From positions 1 through 55,948 of the forward strand of contig OMYM01000403.1 of the NCBI GenBank assembly GCA_900315225.1: a DNA stretch of 55,948 nt, read 5' to 3'. The translations under genes were made by a program, and so were the position numbers. The notes below the pieces were generated by a model, which saw only the letters and a program-made list of their open reading frames with translations, ran no database searches and had not been told where the DNA came from. Positions 1 to 8,196 of the stretch are shown here, piece after piece (the stretch's first letter is position 1; every line of letters starts with the position of its first letter). This DNA comes from an uncultured Erysipelotrichaceae bacterium (lineage in GTDB: Bacteria > Bacillota_I > Bacilli_A > Erysipelotrichales > Erysipelotrichaceae).

Positions 1-522
1 AACCATGTCTACAGCCTGATGGAGGCTGGCGTGGATTCTTTCAAGATCGAGGGAAGAATGAAGACGGAGTATTATGTTGCGTCCATCGTCAGCGCCTACC
101 GTGCCTTGATCGATGCCATCTATGAAAACCAAGGACCCTTGGAAAGCCAAGCGCTAGAGTGGCATCGCGCACAAGTTCTCAAAGGGGAAAACAGAAGGAC
201 ATGGGGAGGTTTCTACGATAATCCAGGCGGCGAGGACAGCCTGATCTACCAAGCGAATTCCAATGCCGATGTCAGCCATGATTTCCTTGGCACCATCGTG
301 GGAAGAGAAGGACGCATGCTTGTCGTTGAAACACGCAATCCTTTTTCCCAAGGGGAAGAGGTAGAACTTCTTTGTCGCGTTGGGCAAAAACGCTTTACGC
401 TTGGCAGGATGATAGACGGCGAGGGATGTGAGATCGAAAGATCGCGCCATCCAATGGCATTGGTGAAAATAGAGACGGATGTCGATGCGGAAGTCGGCGA
501 CCTGTTGAGGAGGGCAAGATGA
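1..522 (+). CDS. U32 family peptidase, C-terminal part (5' truncated)
   Basis: The reading frame is open from the first base of the window, so the gene begins upstream. The segment with GVDSFKIEGRMK followed by YYVA matches the conserved C-terminal part of the U32 collagenase-like peptidase core. The remaining ~130 residues resemble the beta-rich tail found in Bacillota U32 proteins (YrrN/YrrO type). In Bacillus, YrrN and YrrO take part in 5-hydroxyuridine formation on tRNA, so tRNA modification is a more likely role than proteolysis, but I cannot see the catalytic part. It overlaps the next gene by ATGA, which implies translational coupling with an RNA methylase. Confidence 0.8.
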   Translation, partial: NHVYSLMEAGVDSFKIEGRMKTEYYVASIVSAYRALIDAIYENQGPLESQALEWHRAQVLKGENRRTWGGFYDNPGGEDSLIYQANSNADVSHDFLGTIVGREGRMLVVETRNPFSQGEEVELLCRVGQKRFTLGRMIDGEGCEIERSRHPMALVKIETDVDAEVGDLLRRAR

Positions 523-1259
523 TACTTGAGGGAAATGTCAGCGTAAAGGCCGCCATCATGGCAGGCAATCGCGATGTGCATAAGCTTTACATGGCGACTG
601 AAAAACATGATCGCGACTCCTTCTTCATCATGCATCGGGCCATTGAGCGCGGCATAGAGGTCGTTCGCTGTCCGCGCGAAGAAATCGATGCTCTTGCCGA
701 GGGAAGGACGCATGGCGGCCTTATCGCCGAGGCAGGGGAAAGACGCTATCAAGAAATTTCCGATTGCCTGTCAGATATGCCATTTGTCGCATTGGCCGAA
801 GGAGTCGAGGATCCGTTCAACCTTGGCTATCTCATGCGCAGCCTGCATAGCGCGGGATGCACCGGCATCTTGTTGCGCATGAGGGATTGGAGCAATGTCG
901 AACAAGTGATCCTCAAGGCTTCGGCAGGTGCGTTTGACTGGATGAACGTTGTTTTGTGCGAAGATCTTCCTGGTGCCGTTAAAAGCCTCAGGAACCAAGG
1001 GCTGTATTGTTATGCGGCGATGCGCAAGGATGCGATTTCGTATTTAGAAGCAGACTTCAGACGACCAGTCTTAGTCGGCATTGGCGGCGAGATGAGAGGA
1101 CTCAGCTCCAAGGTGTTGAAAGAAATGGACCAGAACATATGCGTTCCCTATGCAAATGACTTCCGCAATGCACTCAATGCCGCCGCTGCCGCTGCGGTCA
1201 TTGGCTTCGAGGTATTCCGGCAGCGCATGCAGCAAAACCCAGCAATGCAAATGGAATAG
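519..1259 (+). CDS. TrmH/SpoU-family RNA 2'-O-methyltransferase
   Basis: 246 residues. It should transfer a methyl group from SAM to a ribose 2'-OH in rRNA or tRNA. The C-terminal half carries the three SpoU motifs of the alpha/beta knot: VEDPFNLGYLMRSL (motif 1, about residues 97-110), VGIGGEMRGLS (motif 2) and VPYANDFRNALNAAAAAAV (motif 3). The N-terminal ~85 residues form an L30e-like substrate-binding part ending in THGGLIAE, as in RlmB-type enzymes. Motif 2 reads GIGGEMRG instead of the usual GSEgkG, so it is a divergent member. The start overlaps the stop of the U32 gene (ATGA). The exact target nucleotide cannot be told. Confidence 0.85.
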   Translation: MILEGNVSVKAAIMAGNRDVHKLYMATEKHDRDSFFIMHRAIERGIEVVRCPREEIDALAEGRTHGGLIAEAGERRYQEISDCLSDMPFVALAEGVEDPFNLGYLMRSLHSAGCTGILLRMRDWSNVEQVILKASAGAFDWMNVVLCEDLPGAVKSLRNQGLYCYAAMRKDAISYLEADFRRPVLVGIGGEMRGLSSKVLKEMDQNICVPYANDFRNALNAAAAAAVIGFEVFRQRMQQNPAMQME

Positions 1260-1276
1260 CGCTTTCCCTTGTTAGG

Positions 1277-1285
1277 TGATACAAT
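1277..1285 (+). promoter_or_regulatory. Probable extended -10 promoter for the ROK kinase gene
   Basis: TGATACAAT fits the extended -10 pattern TGnTAnnnT, with transcription expected near 1292. No convincing -35 box is present. An AAGGAG ribosome binding site lies just before the ATG at 1326. Confidence 0.45.
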
Positions 1286-1325
1286 AAGACCATAAAAGAT
1301 TATAAATAATAAGGAGAAAGCTATC

Positions 1326-2228
1326 ATGAAATCTTACATTGGCATTGATCTTGGCGGAACAAACGTTCGCGTAGCAAAAATCGCGGAAGACGGGACAATC
1401 ATTAGCCAGGTCAAGGGACCTTCCTATGGAACAGAGGGACCATCGAAGGTCATGGCGAATCTCAAGGAAATGATCCGTGACATTCCTAACTGGAAAGAGT
1501 GCAGCGGCATTGGTTGCGGTGTTCCAGGTCCAGTTGATACAAAGGCAGGAGCGATGGTTCTTTCGACAAACCTCCCTGGCTTCACTGGCTATCCGTTTGC
1601 GGATGAACTCGCCAAGGAATTCGGCATGCCGGCATTTTTGGACAACGATGCGAATGTCGCAGGTCTTGCCGAGGCAGTCGTAGGCGCCGGCAAAGGTCTT
1701 TCCACTGTTTTCTATGTCACGATTTCCACTGGAATCGGCGGCGTTCTTGTCGTCAACGGAAAGACGGTTTCCGGCAAGCATGGATTTGGCGGCGAGATTG
1801 CGAATATCATCATCGACCGCGACCGCGAGAAGGTCAACTACCTGAACGTTGGCGCCATTGAGAACGAGGCCAGCGGAACGGCTATCACAAGAAAAGGCCG
1901 CGAGGCTTTCCCGGAAAAGGACATTCCTCATGCTGGCGCAGTATTTGCGCTTGCTGAAAAGGGCGATGAAAAGGCGATCGCGATCATCGATGGAATGAAG
2001 AAAGACCTTGGTCAGCTGTTTGCGACAATCGCTTGTGTCTGTGACCCTGATATCTTCATTATCGGTGGCGGAATGACGAAGTCTGCCGACAAGTTCCTTG
2101 CGGGCGTTATTGAAAACTACAAGGCAATGAGCCATACGGCTGTCCACGATACACCGTTTGTCATTGCCGGCCTTGAAGAGCCAGGCATCATCGGCGCTGC
2201 CATGTTGCCAAAATCCAACGGTATCTAA
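1326..2228 (+). CDS. ROK-family sugar kinase (probable glucokinase)
   Basis: 300 residues. It probably phosphorylates glucose or a related hexose with ATP in the cytoplasm. The N-terminal GIDLGGTNVRVAKI is the phosphate-binding loop of the ROK/ASKHA fold. DNDANVAGLAEA contains the catalytic Asp, STGIGGV is the second phosphate loop, and HGFGGEIANI supplies the sugar-binding His and Glu. The usual zinc site CxCGxxGCxE, expected right after this, is absent: the region reads NYLNVGAIENEA. It is therefore a zinc-free ROK variant with uncertain sugar specificity. It has its own promoter and terminator and is a single-gene unit. Confidence 0.85.
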   Translation: MKSYIGIDLGGTNVRVAKIAEDGTIISQVKGPSYGTEGPSKVMANLKEMIRDIPNWKECSGIGCGVPGPVDTKAGAMVLSTNLPGFTGYPFADELAKEFGMPAFLDNDANVAGLAEAVVGAGKGLSTVFYVTISTGIGGVLVVNGKTVSGKHGFGGEIANIIIDRDREKVNYLNVGAIENEASGTAITRKGREAFPEKDIPHAGAVFALAEKGDEKAIAIIDGMKKDLGQLFATIACVCDPDIFIIGGGMTKSADKFLAGVIENYKAMSHTAVHDTPFVIAGLEEPGIIGAAMLPKSNGI

Positions 2229-2237
2229 GAAACTAGC

Positions 2238-2260
2238 AAAAGACGGCGAAAGCCGTCTTT
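2238..2260 (+). terminator. Intrinsic terminator after the ROK kinase
   Basis: Perfect 9-bp stem AAAGACGGC / GCCGTCTTT with a GAAA loop. It ends in a short T tract just after the stop codon. Confidence 0.8.
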
Positions 2261-2330
2261 ATCATTTCCGCATACATCAAAAGGACATATGTTTTTTTGC
2301 CACGATGTTCCAAATTACCTTCTCGTCCAG

Positions 2331-2336
2331 TATAAT
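2331..2336 (+). promoter_or_regulatory. -10 box TATAAT placed 6 nt before the start codon (leaderless candidate)
   Basis: A consensus TATAAT ends 6 nt before the ATG at 2343, and there is no Shine-Dalgarno sequence. Transcription would start at or within 1-2 nt of the start codon. The -35 region is weak. Confidence 0.55.
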
Positions 2337-2342
2337 TTGCCT

Positions 2343-3104
2343 ATGGATAGAATTGATTCGCCGGCGAATGCCCGCGTCAAGAAATGGGCATCGCTGTCAC
2401 AAAAGAAACACCGTGATTCCTTGGGCATGTTCTTAGTGGAGGGAGAACACCTTTGCCAAGAAGCAAGGCAAGCAGGATGTCTCGAACTTGCCATCATGGA
2501 TCAGGAAGGATTGTTCGACTTTGGCAACACCGTTTTGGTGAATGAAGCAATCATGCGGAAATTGTCCTCTAATGTCAGCCAAGCTCATTTGATCGGACTA
2601 TGCCGCAAGCCAGAAGCTAGGCCAAGGAAACAGGAAAGGGTATTGTTGCTGGACGATGTGCAGGATCCAGGAAACCTTGGCACGATGATTCGCACTGCTG
2701 TTTCCTTTGGCTTTGATGGCGTTTATTGCTCGCCTGGATGCGCCGATGTGTACAACGAAAAAACAATTCGCTCGACCCAAGGGGCGCTTTTCCACATACC
2801 CGTTTTGCGCCAAGACCTGGAAACCATTATCGAAGACTTACATGCGCAGGGGGTGCTAGTCGTTGGAACATGCCTGCATGGCGCAATTGGCATGTCGCAG
2901 CTTCAAGAACAGGAGAAAATGGCATTTGTCCTTGGCAACGAGGGAAATGGTGTCAACGAGAGGATTCTTGGACTTTGCGACAAACGGGCAAAAATAGAGA
3001 TGCAGGGGTTTGAGTCGTTGAATGTCGCTGTTGCGGCTGGGATTTTCATGTATCGCTTTCGCGCGTCTTCGAATGGACAAAGGGCATCGGGCAATGGGCG
3101 ATAA
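2343..3104 (+). CDS. TrmH-family RNA methyltransferase (23S rRNA type)
   Basis: 253 residues, a second SpoU-family 2'-O-methyltransferase. The N-terminus RIDSPANARVKKWASL followed by FLVEGEHL is the typical substrate-binding domain start and fixes the ATG at 2343 rather than the in-frame ATG at 2289. The catalytic motifs are DDVQDPGNLGTMIRTA (motif 1), FVLGNEGNGV (motif 2) and IEMQGFESLNVAVAAGI (motif 3), all intact. The family is often annotated as 23S rRNA (guanosine-2'-O-)-methyltransferase YsgA/TsnR-like. It overlaps the downstream radical SAM gene by 11 nt. Initiation without a ribosome binding site is notable. Confidence 0.88.
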   Translation: MDRIDSPANARVKKWASLSQKKHRDSLGMFLVEGEHLCQEARQAGCLELAIMDQEGLFDFGNTVLVNEAIMRKLSSNVSQAHLIGLCRKPEARPRKQERVLLLDDVQDPGNLGTMIRTAVSFGFDGVYCSPGCADVYNEKTIRSTQGALFHIPVLRQDLETIIEDLHAQGVLVVGTCLHGAIGMSQLQEQEKMAFVLGNEGNGVNERILGLCDKRAKIEMQGFESLNVAVAAGIFMYRFRASSNGQRASGNGR

Positions 3105-4044
3105 CGATCAACAGAAGTGGCTTACGTTTAGCGCCTATTGTCGCAAGCGGTTTGGTCATCGGTTGTATCGCGTTGCATTGGATGCGGGTTTTACATGTCC
3201 TGTGCGGGATGGAACATTGTCTTATGGAGGATGTGCTTTCTGCTCGGCGCGCGGATCGGGGGATTTTGCGATCCCCTACAACGGGCAAAAACTTGAAAGA
3301 AAGGATCTTTCCTTCAACCATATCGAGGCACCAAACGGAAGCTATATCGCTTATTTCCAGTCATACACGAATACTTACGGTTCCCTGCCACGCATGCAAA
3401 GACTGTTTGAGGCGGCGCTTTCGGATGAATTGTTTGGCGCGATATCCATCGCTACAAGACCGGATTGCCTTGGGGAGGATGTTCTTTGCCTTTTGAAAAA
3501 GCTCCGTGAATCCCATCCCCTAAAGCCAATATGGGTGGAGCTAGGGCTACAGACAATGCATGATGCCACGGCGGATCTGTTTGGCAGAGGCTACCCCACA
3601 ACCGTGTACGACAAAGCGGTCGCAGCCTTGCATGACCTTGGCATCGAGGTAATCACACATGTGATCATCGGGTTGCCAACAGAAAGCAAGGAAATGGTCT
3701 TGGAGACAATTCGGCATGTAAACGAAACAGGGGCGCAAGGCATCAAGCTACAGTTGTTGCACTATGTCAAGGGGAGCCGCTGGGGCGATCTCTATGAAAA
3801 AGATCCAGATGCGTTTAGACCGCTGGCATTTGAAGAATATGTCGATATCGCGACGGATTGCCTGGCATGCCTGGATGAATCCATCGTGGTTCATCGGCTC
3901 AGCGGGGATGGAAGCGCGGATATTCTGCTTGCGCCAATTTGGTCGCGAGACAAAAAACGCGTGTTAAATGCCATCCGCAAGAACATGAAGGAAAAAGGGT
4001 ATGTGCAAGGTTGCATGAGGAGGAAACATGAACAAGATAGTTGA
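3094..4044 (+). CDS. TIGR01212-family radical SAM protein (YhcC/YtqA type)
   Basis: 316 residues. FTCPVRDGTLSYGGCAFC contains the family-specific spaced Cys set that binds the 4Fe-4S cluster for SAM cleavage. IWVELGLQT and HVIIGLPTES are conserved barrel motifs of the same family. Members are cytoplasmic and their substrate is unknown. I chose the ATG at 3094, which has AAAGGG about 9 nt upstream and gives the usual N-terminus shortly before the conserved FSAYCRKRFGHRLYRVALD. The gene overlaps the methylase before it (11 nt) and the esterase after it (17 nt), so the three are co-translated. Confidence 0.85.
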   Translation: MGDNDQQKWLTFSAYCRKRFGHRLYRVALDAGFTCPVRDGTLSYGGCAFCSARGSGDFAIPYNGQKLERKDLSFNHIEAPNGSYIAYFQSYTNTYGSLPRMQRLFEAALSDELFGAISIATRPDCLGEDVLCLLKKLRESHPLKPIWVELGLQTMHDATADLFGRGYPTTVYDKAVAALHDLGIEVITHVIIGLPTESKEMVLETIRHVNETGAQGIKLQLLHYVKGSRWGDLYEKDPDAFRPLAFEEYVDIATDCLACLDESIVVHRLSGDGSADILLAPIWSRDKKRVLNAIRKNMKEKGYVQGCMRRKHEQDS

Positions 4045-4915
4045 AGTGATACGCAAGCAGTTTGGCGATGGAGACAAAAAGCGCGATGCAGGACTGGTCA
4101 GTCCGAGCGACATTGTGCGCTATGACGACATTGCCTACGCAGGAACAAGCGAGAAATTACAGACGCTGGATGTCTATCGACCACTAGGCGCGCAAGGCGC
4201 ATTGCCTGTGATTGTCAGCGTACATGGTGGCGCATGGGTGTATGGGGACAAGGATGTCTACCAGTATTACTGCATGTCCTTGGCGCAACGTGGCTTTGCG
4301 GTAGTGAATTTTTCCTATCGTCTGGCGCCGGAATGGAAATATCCGTCTTCTTTCGAAGACGTGACATCTGTGCTTTCCTGGATGCAAAGCAACAGCAAGG
4401 AATATGGCTTTGACCTAGACAATGTGTTTGCGGTTGGCGATAGTGCAGGAGCGCATATGCTTGGCTTGTATTGCGCCGCCATCGCCAACAAGGAATTTGC
4501 CAAGACATGCGGCTTTGAAACAGCGAAAGACTTTTCGTTCAAGGCAATCGCCTTGAATTGCGGGGCGTATTTGATCGAAGACAAAGGGGATGCCGATATG
4601 ACCAGTGGGCTGATGGGGCAGTATCTTCCAAACGGAGGCACAAGCGACGAGCTAGCGATGGTAAGCCTGGTCAATCACTTGAACAGCGCCTTCCCTCCCG
4701 TGTTTATGATGACATGCCCTGGCGATTTCCTGTGCGAACAGCCTTCGCATATCATTCCGTTGCTTGAGGAAAATGGCGTGGAGTTCATCTACCGCCACTA
4801 TGGCAACAAGGCAAAGCCCCTTGGGCATGTCTTCCATTGCAATATCAAGCTTCCCGAAGCAACGCTATGCAATGATGAAGAGTGCGCTTTCTTTAAAAGC
4901 TTTCTTTCCCAATAA
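4028..4915 (+). CDS. Alpha/beta hydrolase (esterase/lipase, HSL-like)
   Basis: 295 residues, a soluble hydrolase of the hormone-sensitive-lipase/BD-FAE group. VSVHGGAWVYGDK supplies the oxyanion-hole HGG motif, VGDSAGAHM the nucleophilic serine elbow, TCPGDFLCEQ the likely acid residue and GHVFHC the catalytic histidine. No signal peptide is seen. GAGGAGG precedes the ATG, which lies inside the end of the upstream radical SAM gene. The natural substrate is unknown. Confidence 0.85.
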   Translation: MNKIVEVIRKQFGDGDKKRDAGLVSPSDIVRYDDIAYAGTSEKLQTLDVYRPLGAQGALPVIVSVHGGAWVYGDKDVYQYYCMSLAQRGFAVVNFSYRLAPEWKYPSSFEDVTSVLSWMQSNSKEYGFDLDNVFAVGDSAGAHMLGLYCAAIANKEFAKTCGFETAKDFSFKAIALNCGAYLIEDKGDADMTSGLMGQYLPNGGTSDELAMVSLVNHLNSAFPPVFMMTCPGDFLCEQPSHIIPLLEENGVEFIYRHYGNKAKPLGHVFHCNIKLPEATLCNDEECAFFKSFLSQ

Positions 4916-4920
4916 AGGAT

Positions 4921-4945
4921 AAAACGGCTGGAAAAGCCGTTTTTT
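4921..4945 (+). terminator. Intrinsic terminator after the esterase gene
   Basis: 9-bp stem AAAACGGCT / AGCCGTTTT with a short loop, followed by T residues. Confidence 0.8.
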
Positions 4946-4964
4946 GTTATGCTGGCGCAGGTTT

Positions 4965-4994
4965 TTGTCTGTTTTCAGGGATTTAGTCTATAAT
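4965..4994 (+). promoter_or_regulatory. Promoter of the tsaE-tsaB-rimI-tsaD operon
   Basis: TTGTCT at 4965-4970 and TATAAT at 4989-4994 are separated by 18 bp. The tsaE start codon is at 5016, with a GAGGTTGAG ribosome binding site. Confidence 0.65.
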
Positions 4995-5015
4995 AGTTCT
5001 CCGTGAGGTTGAGAA

Positions 5016-5468
5016 ATGAAGGAATTGTTGAAAGAGACACATAGTGTCGAGGAAACTTACGCGCTGGGCGAAGCCATTGGCTTGAACGCCTGCAGGAACA
5101 TGGTTTTCCTTCTGGATGGCGACCTTGGGGCGGGAAAGACTACGCTGACCCAGGGAATCGCCAAGGGTCTTGGCGTAAAACGCAACGTCACCTCGCCTAC
5201 ATTTACCATTCACAAGGTGTACAAGGGGAGGCTGACGCTGAACCATATTGATGCATACAGGCTGGAAGGGATTCAGCAGGATCTGGGATTTGAAGAACTG
5301 CTGCAGGATGGAGGGGTCACGGTGATCGAGTGGCCTTCATTTATGCCTGATCTTGCGCCGGAAGAATACATGGGGATTTCCATTCGCCTGCTGGATGGCG
5401 AAAGCCGTTTGTTTAACTTAAAGGCGCATGGCGAGCAATACGAAAGAATGTTGGAGGTGTTGGCATGA
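5016..5468 (+). CDS. tsaE: tRNA threonylcarbamoyladenosine biosynthesis ATPase TsaE
   Basis: 150 residues, the usual length. It is the ATPase that drives turnover of the TsaB-TsaD complex when t6A is added to A37 of ANN-decoding tRNAs. Walker A is GDLGAGKTT (residues 35-43), followed by SPTFTIHKVY, NHIDAYRLEG, LGFEELL and the family signature VIEWPSF (Walker-B-like). It is first in a tightly overlapping four-gene unit with tsaB, rimI and tsaD. Its own promoter lies just upstream. Confidence 0.95.
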   Translation: MKELLKETHSVEETYALGEAIGLNACRNMVFLLDGDLGAGKTTLTQGIAKGLGVKRNVTSPTFTIHKVYKGRLTLNHIDAYRLEGIQQDLGFEELLQDGGVTVIEWPSFMPDLAPEEYMGISIRLLDGESRLFNLKAHGEQYERMLEVLA

Positions 5469-6052
5469 TAAGCTTATGCATGGATACGAGCCATGTGTTG
5501 CTAGCGATAGCATTGCTGAAGGATGGCAAGGTGCTGGCTTCATGCCAAGAGCTGTGTTGGAAACGCCAGTCCGAGGAATTGTTTGGCAAGCTCATCGCCT
5601 TGATGGACAAGGCAGGGCTTGCGCCGAAAGACATTGGCGAGGTTGTTGTCAGCGAGGGACCGGGAAGCTACACTGGCGTGCGCATTGCCATGACGGTTGC
5701 GAAGGTTTTTTGCGCGATGGGGAATGTTCCGCTGTATACGATCGGAACACTGCAGCTGTATGGCGCAGGATTGACTGGCAGGGTGATACTGGATGCGCGC
5801 GGCAGGCGCGCCTATACATGTTTGTTTGAAAATGGCGATGCGATCGGCGTTCCCGAAGCAAAGCCTTTGGATGAGATATGCGCAAGCATGGACATCGTTG
5901 GCGATGGCCATCTTGTGGGAAAGGAAGACAACTGGCCAGACATGGCAAGCAATTTCTCCTTGCTAAGGGAAAAATGGAAAAAAGCCGCGAACGTCCACCA
6001 GGTTGTCCCAGAGTATTTGAAGAGCGCCCAGGCGTATATGGTGAAAAAATGA
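5465..6052 (+). CDS. tsaB: t6A biosynthesis protein TsaB
   Basis: 195 residues. It is the ASKHA-fold partner and scaffold of TsaD in t6A synthesis. CMDTSHVLLAIAL at the N-terminus and VVSEGPGSYTGVRIAMTVAK are the family's hallmark segments. It is slightly shorter than average (~220-230) because the C-terminal part is trimmed. The start overlaps the tsaE stop by ATGA and the stop overlaps the rimI start by ATGA. Confidence 0.93.
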   Translation: MISLCMDTSHVLLAIALLKDGKVLASCQELCWKRQSEELFGKLIALMDKAGLAPKDIGEVVVSEGPGSYTGVRIAMTVAKVFCAMGNVPLYTIGTLQLYGAGLTGRVILDARGRRAYTCLFENGDAIGVPEAKPLDEICASMDIVGDGHLVGKEDNWPDMASNFSLLREKWKKAANVHQVVPEYLKSAQAYMVKK

Positions 6053-6525
6053 TTAGGGAAATGACAAAAGAGGACATAGATGTCCTTGTGGAACTAGAAA
6101 AAGAATTGTTCCCCACCAGCCCATGGCCGCGTGAGCAGTTTGTCTATGATTTGTTTGAAAACCCGTTTTCAAAGATATTTGTCTATGAGACAAAGGATGG
6201 GATTATTGGTTATTGCGACCTATGGGTCATGTTCGACCAAGCGCAGATTGCCAACATTGGCGTTGCCAAAAACGCATGGGGAAAAGGCATTGCCACAAAG
6301 CTGATGAATCATTGCGAAGTCTTGGCGAAAACAACAGAGGAATGCGGTTTCATGACGCTGGAAGTGGCGGTGTCGAATGCGCGCGCGATAAGCTTTTATG
6401 AGAAATGCGGTTTTATTATTGTAAGCGTTCGCAAGCATTACTACGACAATGGGGAAGATGCATACCTCATGGCAAAGGCTTTATTATCGGAGGAAAACAA
6501 ACGTGCGACATATTTTGGCTATTGA
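6049..6525 (+). CDS. rimI: Ribosomal-protein-alanine N-acetyltransferase RimI
   Basis: 158 residues, a GNAT-fold enzyme that acetylates the N-terminal alanine of ribosomal protein S18. IANIGVAKNAWGKGIATKLM contains the acetyl-CoA pyrophosphate-binding R/Q-x-x-G-x-G/A loop (here KNAWGKGIA). LEVAVSNARAISFYEKCGF is the conserved NxxAxxfYeklGF block. The ATG at 6049 overlaps the tsaB stop. The position between tsaB and tsaD is the standard Bacillota arrangement. Confidence 0.92.
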   Translation: MIREMTKEDIDVLVELEKELFPTSPWPREQFVYDLFENPFSKIFVYETKDGIIGYCDLWVMFDQAQIANIGVAKNAWGKGIATKLMNHCEVLAKTTEECGFMTLEVAVSNARAISFYEKCGFIIVSVRKHYYDNGEDAYLMAKALLSEENKRATYFGY

Positions 6526-7513
6526 AAGCAGCTGCGATGAAACCGCGTGCGCGGTAGTCAGGGATGGCAAAGAGATATTGTCCAATATCGTTTCCAGCCA
6601 GATCAACGTTCATACGCTATATGGAGGCGTAGTGCCTGAGGTCGCCAGTCGCATCCATGTGGAGAACATCTCCGCCGTCATCAAGGAAGCCATTGACCGA
6701 TCAGGGGTGACGATGGAGGACATTGATGCCATTGCCTTTACCCAAGGACCGGGATTGATTGGCTCCCTGCATGTCGGTGTCATGGCCGCAAAGACGCTTG
6801 CCTGGCAATTTGACAAGCCGCTAGTGCCTGTCAACCACATGTGCGGGCATATCTATGCCAATAGATTTGTTTCCGAGTTAACGTTTCCCCTCATGGCCTT
6901 GGTTGTTTCGGGAGGCCATACCCAGCTGGTGTTCATGGAGGATGAGTGGGACTTCAAGGTGATCGGAGAGACAACGGATGATGCGATTGGTGAAGCATAC
7001 GACAAGGTTTCCCGTGTGCTGGGGCTAGGATATCCCGGCGGTCCTGCGATCGACAAGATCGCACGCCAGGGAAGCCTGCGCTACAAGCTTCCCCTGCCGA
7101 AGACGCATGGGCGGTTTGATTTTTCTTTTTCAGGTCTTAAGACGGCCGTTTTGCAATTGATTCAACGCGAGGAAAGAAAGGGCGAAGAAATCAATGTGGC
7201 GGATCTTGCGCATTGTTTCCAGGAGACGGCGCTTTCGCTATTGACATCTCGCACGCTTGACGCGGTTGGCGAGTACAAGCCAAAGATGCTTGTGCTTGCC
7301 GGAGGTGTTGCCGCAAATTCCCGCTTGCGCGAGCTGTTGCCGGAATTGATGAAGAAATATCCCGAAACCAAACTTGTCCTGCCGCCAATGTTTTGCTGTA
7401 CGGACAATGCGGCGATGATCGCCGCAGCAGGCGAAGTGGCGCTCAGGCATGGCGTGAGGGGATCGTTTGACTGCGCTGCCGACCCAGGGCTTCTAATGCC
7501 TGGTGAAGAATAA
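6503..7513 (+). CDS. tsaD: tRNA N6-adenosine threonylcarbamoyltransferase TsaD
   Basis: 336 residues. It transfers the threonylcarbamoyl group from threonylcarbamoyl-AMP to A37 of tRNA. HILAIESSCDETACAVV, TQGPGLIGSLHVGV, the metal-binding HMCGHIYA and VSGGHTQL are all present, as is the late GGVAANSRLR block. The start is a GTG at 6503 with GGAGG 9 nt upstream. An in-frame ATG at 6449 would add 18 residues foreign to the family. It overlaps rimI by 23 nt. Confidence 0.95.
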   Translation: MRHILAIESSCDETACAVVRDGKEILSNIVSSQINVHTLYGGVVPEVASRIHVENISAVIKEAIDRSGVTMEDIDAIAFTQGPGLIGSLHVGVMAAKTLAWQFDKPLVPVNHMCGHIYANRFVSELTFPLMALVVSGGHTQLVFMEDEWDFKVIGETTDDAIGEAYDKVSRVLGLGYPGGPAIDKIARQGSLRYKLPLPKTHGRFDFSFSGLKTAVLQLIQREERKGEEINVADLAHCFQETALSLLTSRTLDAVGEYKPKMLVLAGGVAANSRLRELLPELMKKYPETKLVLPPMFCCTDNAAMIAAAGEVALRHGVRGSFDCAADPGLLMPGEE

Positions 7514-7518
7514 TATGT

Positions 7519-7547
7519 TTTTCACATATGCCCTCGTGTGGTAAGAT
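7519..7547 (+). promoter_or_regulatory. rex promoter (leaderless candidate)
   Basis: TTTTCA (7519-7524), a 17-bp spacer and TAAGAT (7542-7547) lie 7 nt before the rex ATG at 7555. No ribosome binding site is visible. The predicted transcription start coincides with the start codon. Confidence 0.55.
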
Positions 7548-7554
7548 ATTCCGT

Positions 7555-8184
7555 ATGAGTGAAGTGATAAACAAAAAGGTTCCCAGGGCAACCCTGCAAA
7601 GATATCCTGTATATCTGAAGGCGTTGCGCAAGCTCCGCGACAACGGAGTGGAGAAGATCATGTCAAAGGAATTGGCGGAAAACGTTGGCATCAAGCCAAC
7701 GACGATCCGGCGTGACTTCAGCTTCCTGGGCAGTCTTGGGAAACAAGGATATGGCTACGACATCGACATAATGATCGACACGTTCTCAGAGCATCTAGGG
7801 GTCAGTTTCGCGGAGAAGATCATTCTTGTCGGCTGTGGCAACCTTGGCAAGGCCTTGCTGAACTATAACCGCTGGAACCATGTGGTCGGCGAGATAGTAT
7901 GCGCATTCGACCTGCATGCGGACAAGGTGGATGGAGCATTGATACCGGTCTATGCCTTGTCGCAACTCAAGGAAAAGATGCCCAAGGGTTGCCGCATTGC
8001 CATATTGTGCATATCGGAGAAAGAACAGGAGACAGTGGATCTCTTGGTGGATAACGGTATCGTTGGGATTGTGTCGTTTTCCATCGAACACCTGAATGTT
8101 CCCCCACATGTGCATGTCAGGCAAATCGATGTCGTTGCAAGCATACAGGAGCTAGTGTTCGAGACAAATTCAATAAATATATAA
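7555..8184 (+). CDS. rex: Redox-sensing transcriptional repressor Rex
   Basis: 209 residues, a cytoplasmic dimer that senses the NADH/NAD+ ratio and represses fermentation and respiration genes. The winged-helix part has SKELAENVGIKPTTIRRDFSF and GKQGYGYDI. The Rossmann part has ILVGCGNLGKALLNY, with the dinucleotide-binding GxGxxG variant. The ATG at 7555 gives the normal N-terminus with PRATLQRYPVYL; an upstream in-frame ATG at 7528 adds 9 unusual residues and overlaps the promoter. Being downstream of the tsa genes is common in Bacillota. The Rnf and fermentation genes are plausible targets, but I found no clear Rex operator in this window. Confidence 0.93.
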   Translation: MSEVINKKVPRATLQRYPVYLKALRKLRDNGVEKIMSKELAENVGIKPTTIRRDFSFLGSLGKQGYGYDIDIMIDTFSEHLGVSFAEKIILVGCGNLGKALLNYNRWNHVVGEIVCAFDLHADKVDGALIPVYALSQLKEKMPKGCRIAILCISEKEQETVDLLVDNGIVGIVSFSIEHLNVPPHVHVRQIDVVASIQELVFETNSINI

Positions 8185-8196
8185 GGAGATGGAACA

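Noticed and set aside
7513..7545. Possible Rex operator in its own promoter (ATATG...CATAT)
   Set aside because: Only a short imperfect inverted repeat; does not match the TTGTGA-type Rex consensus.
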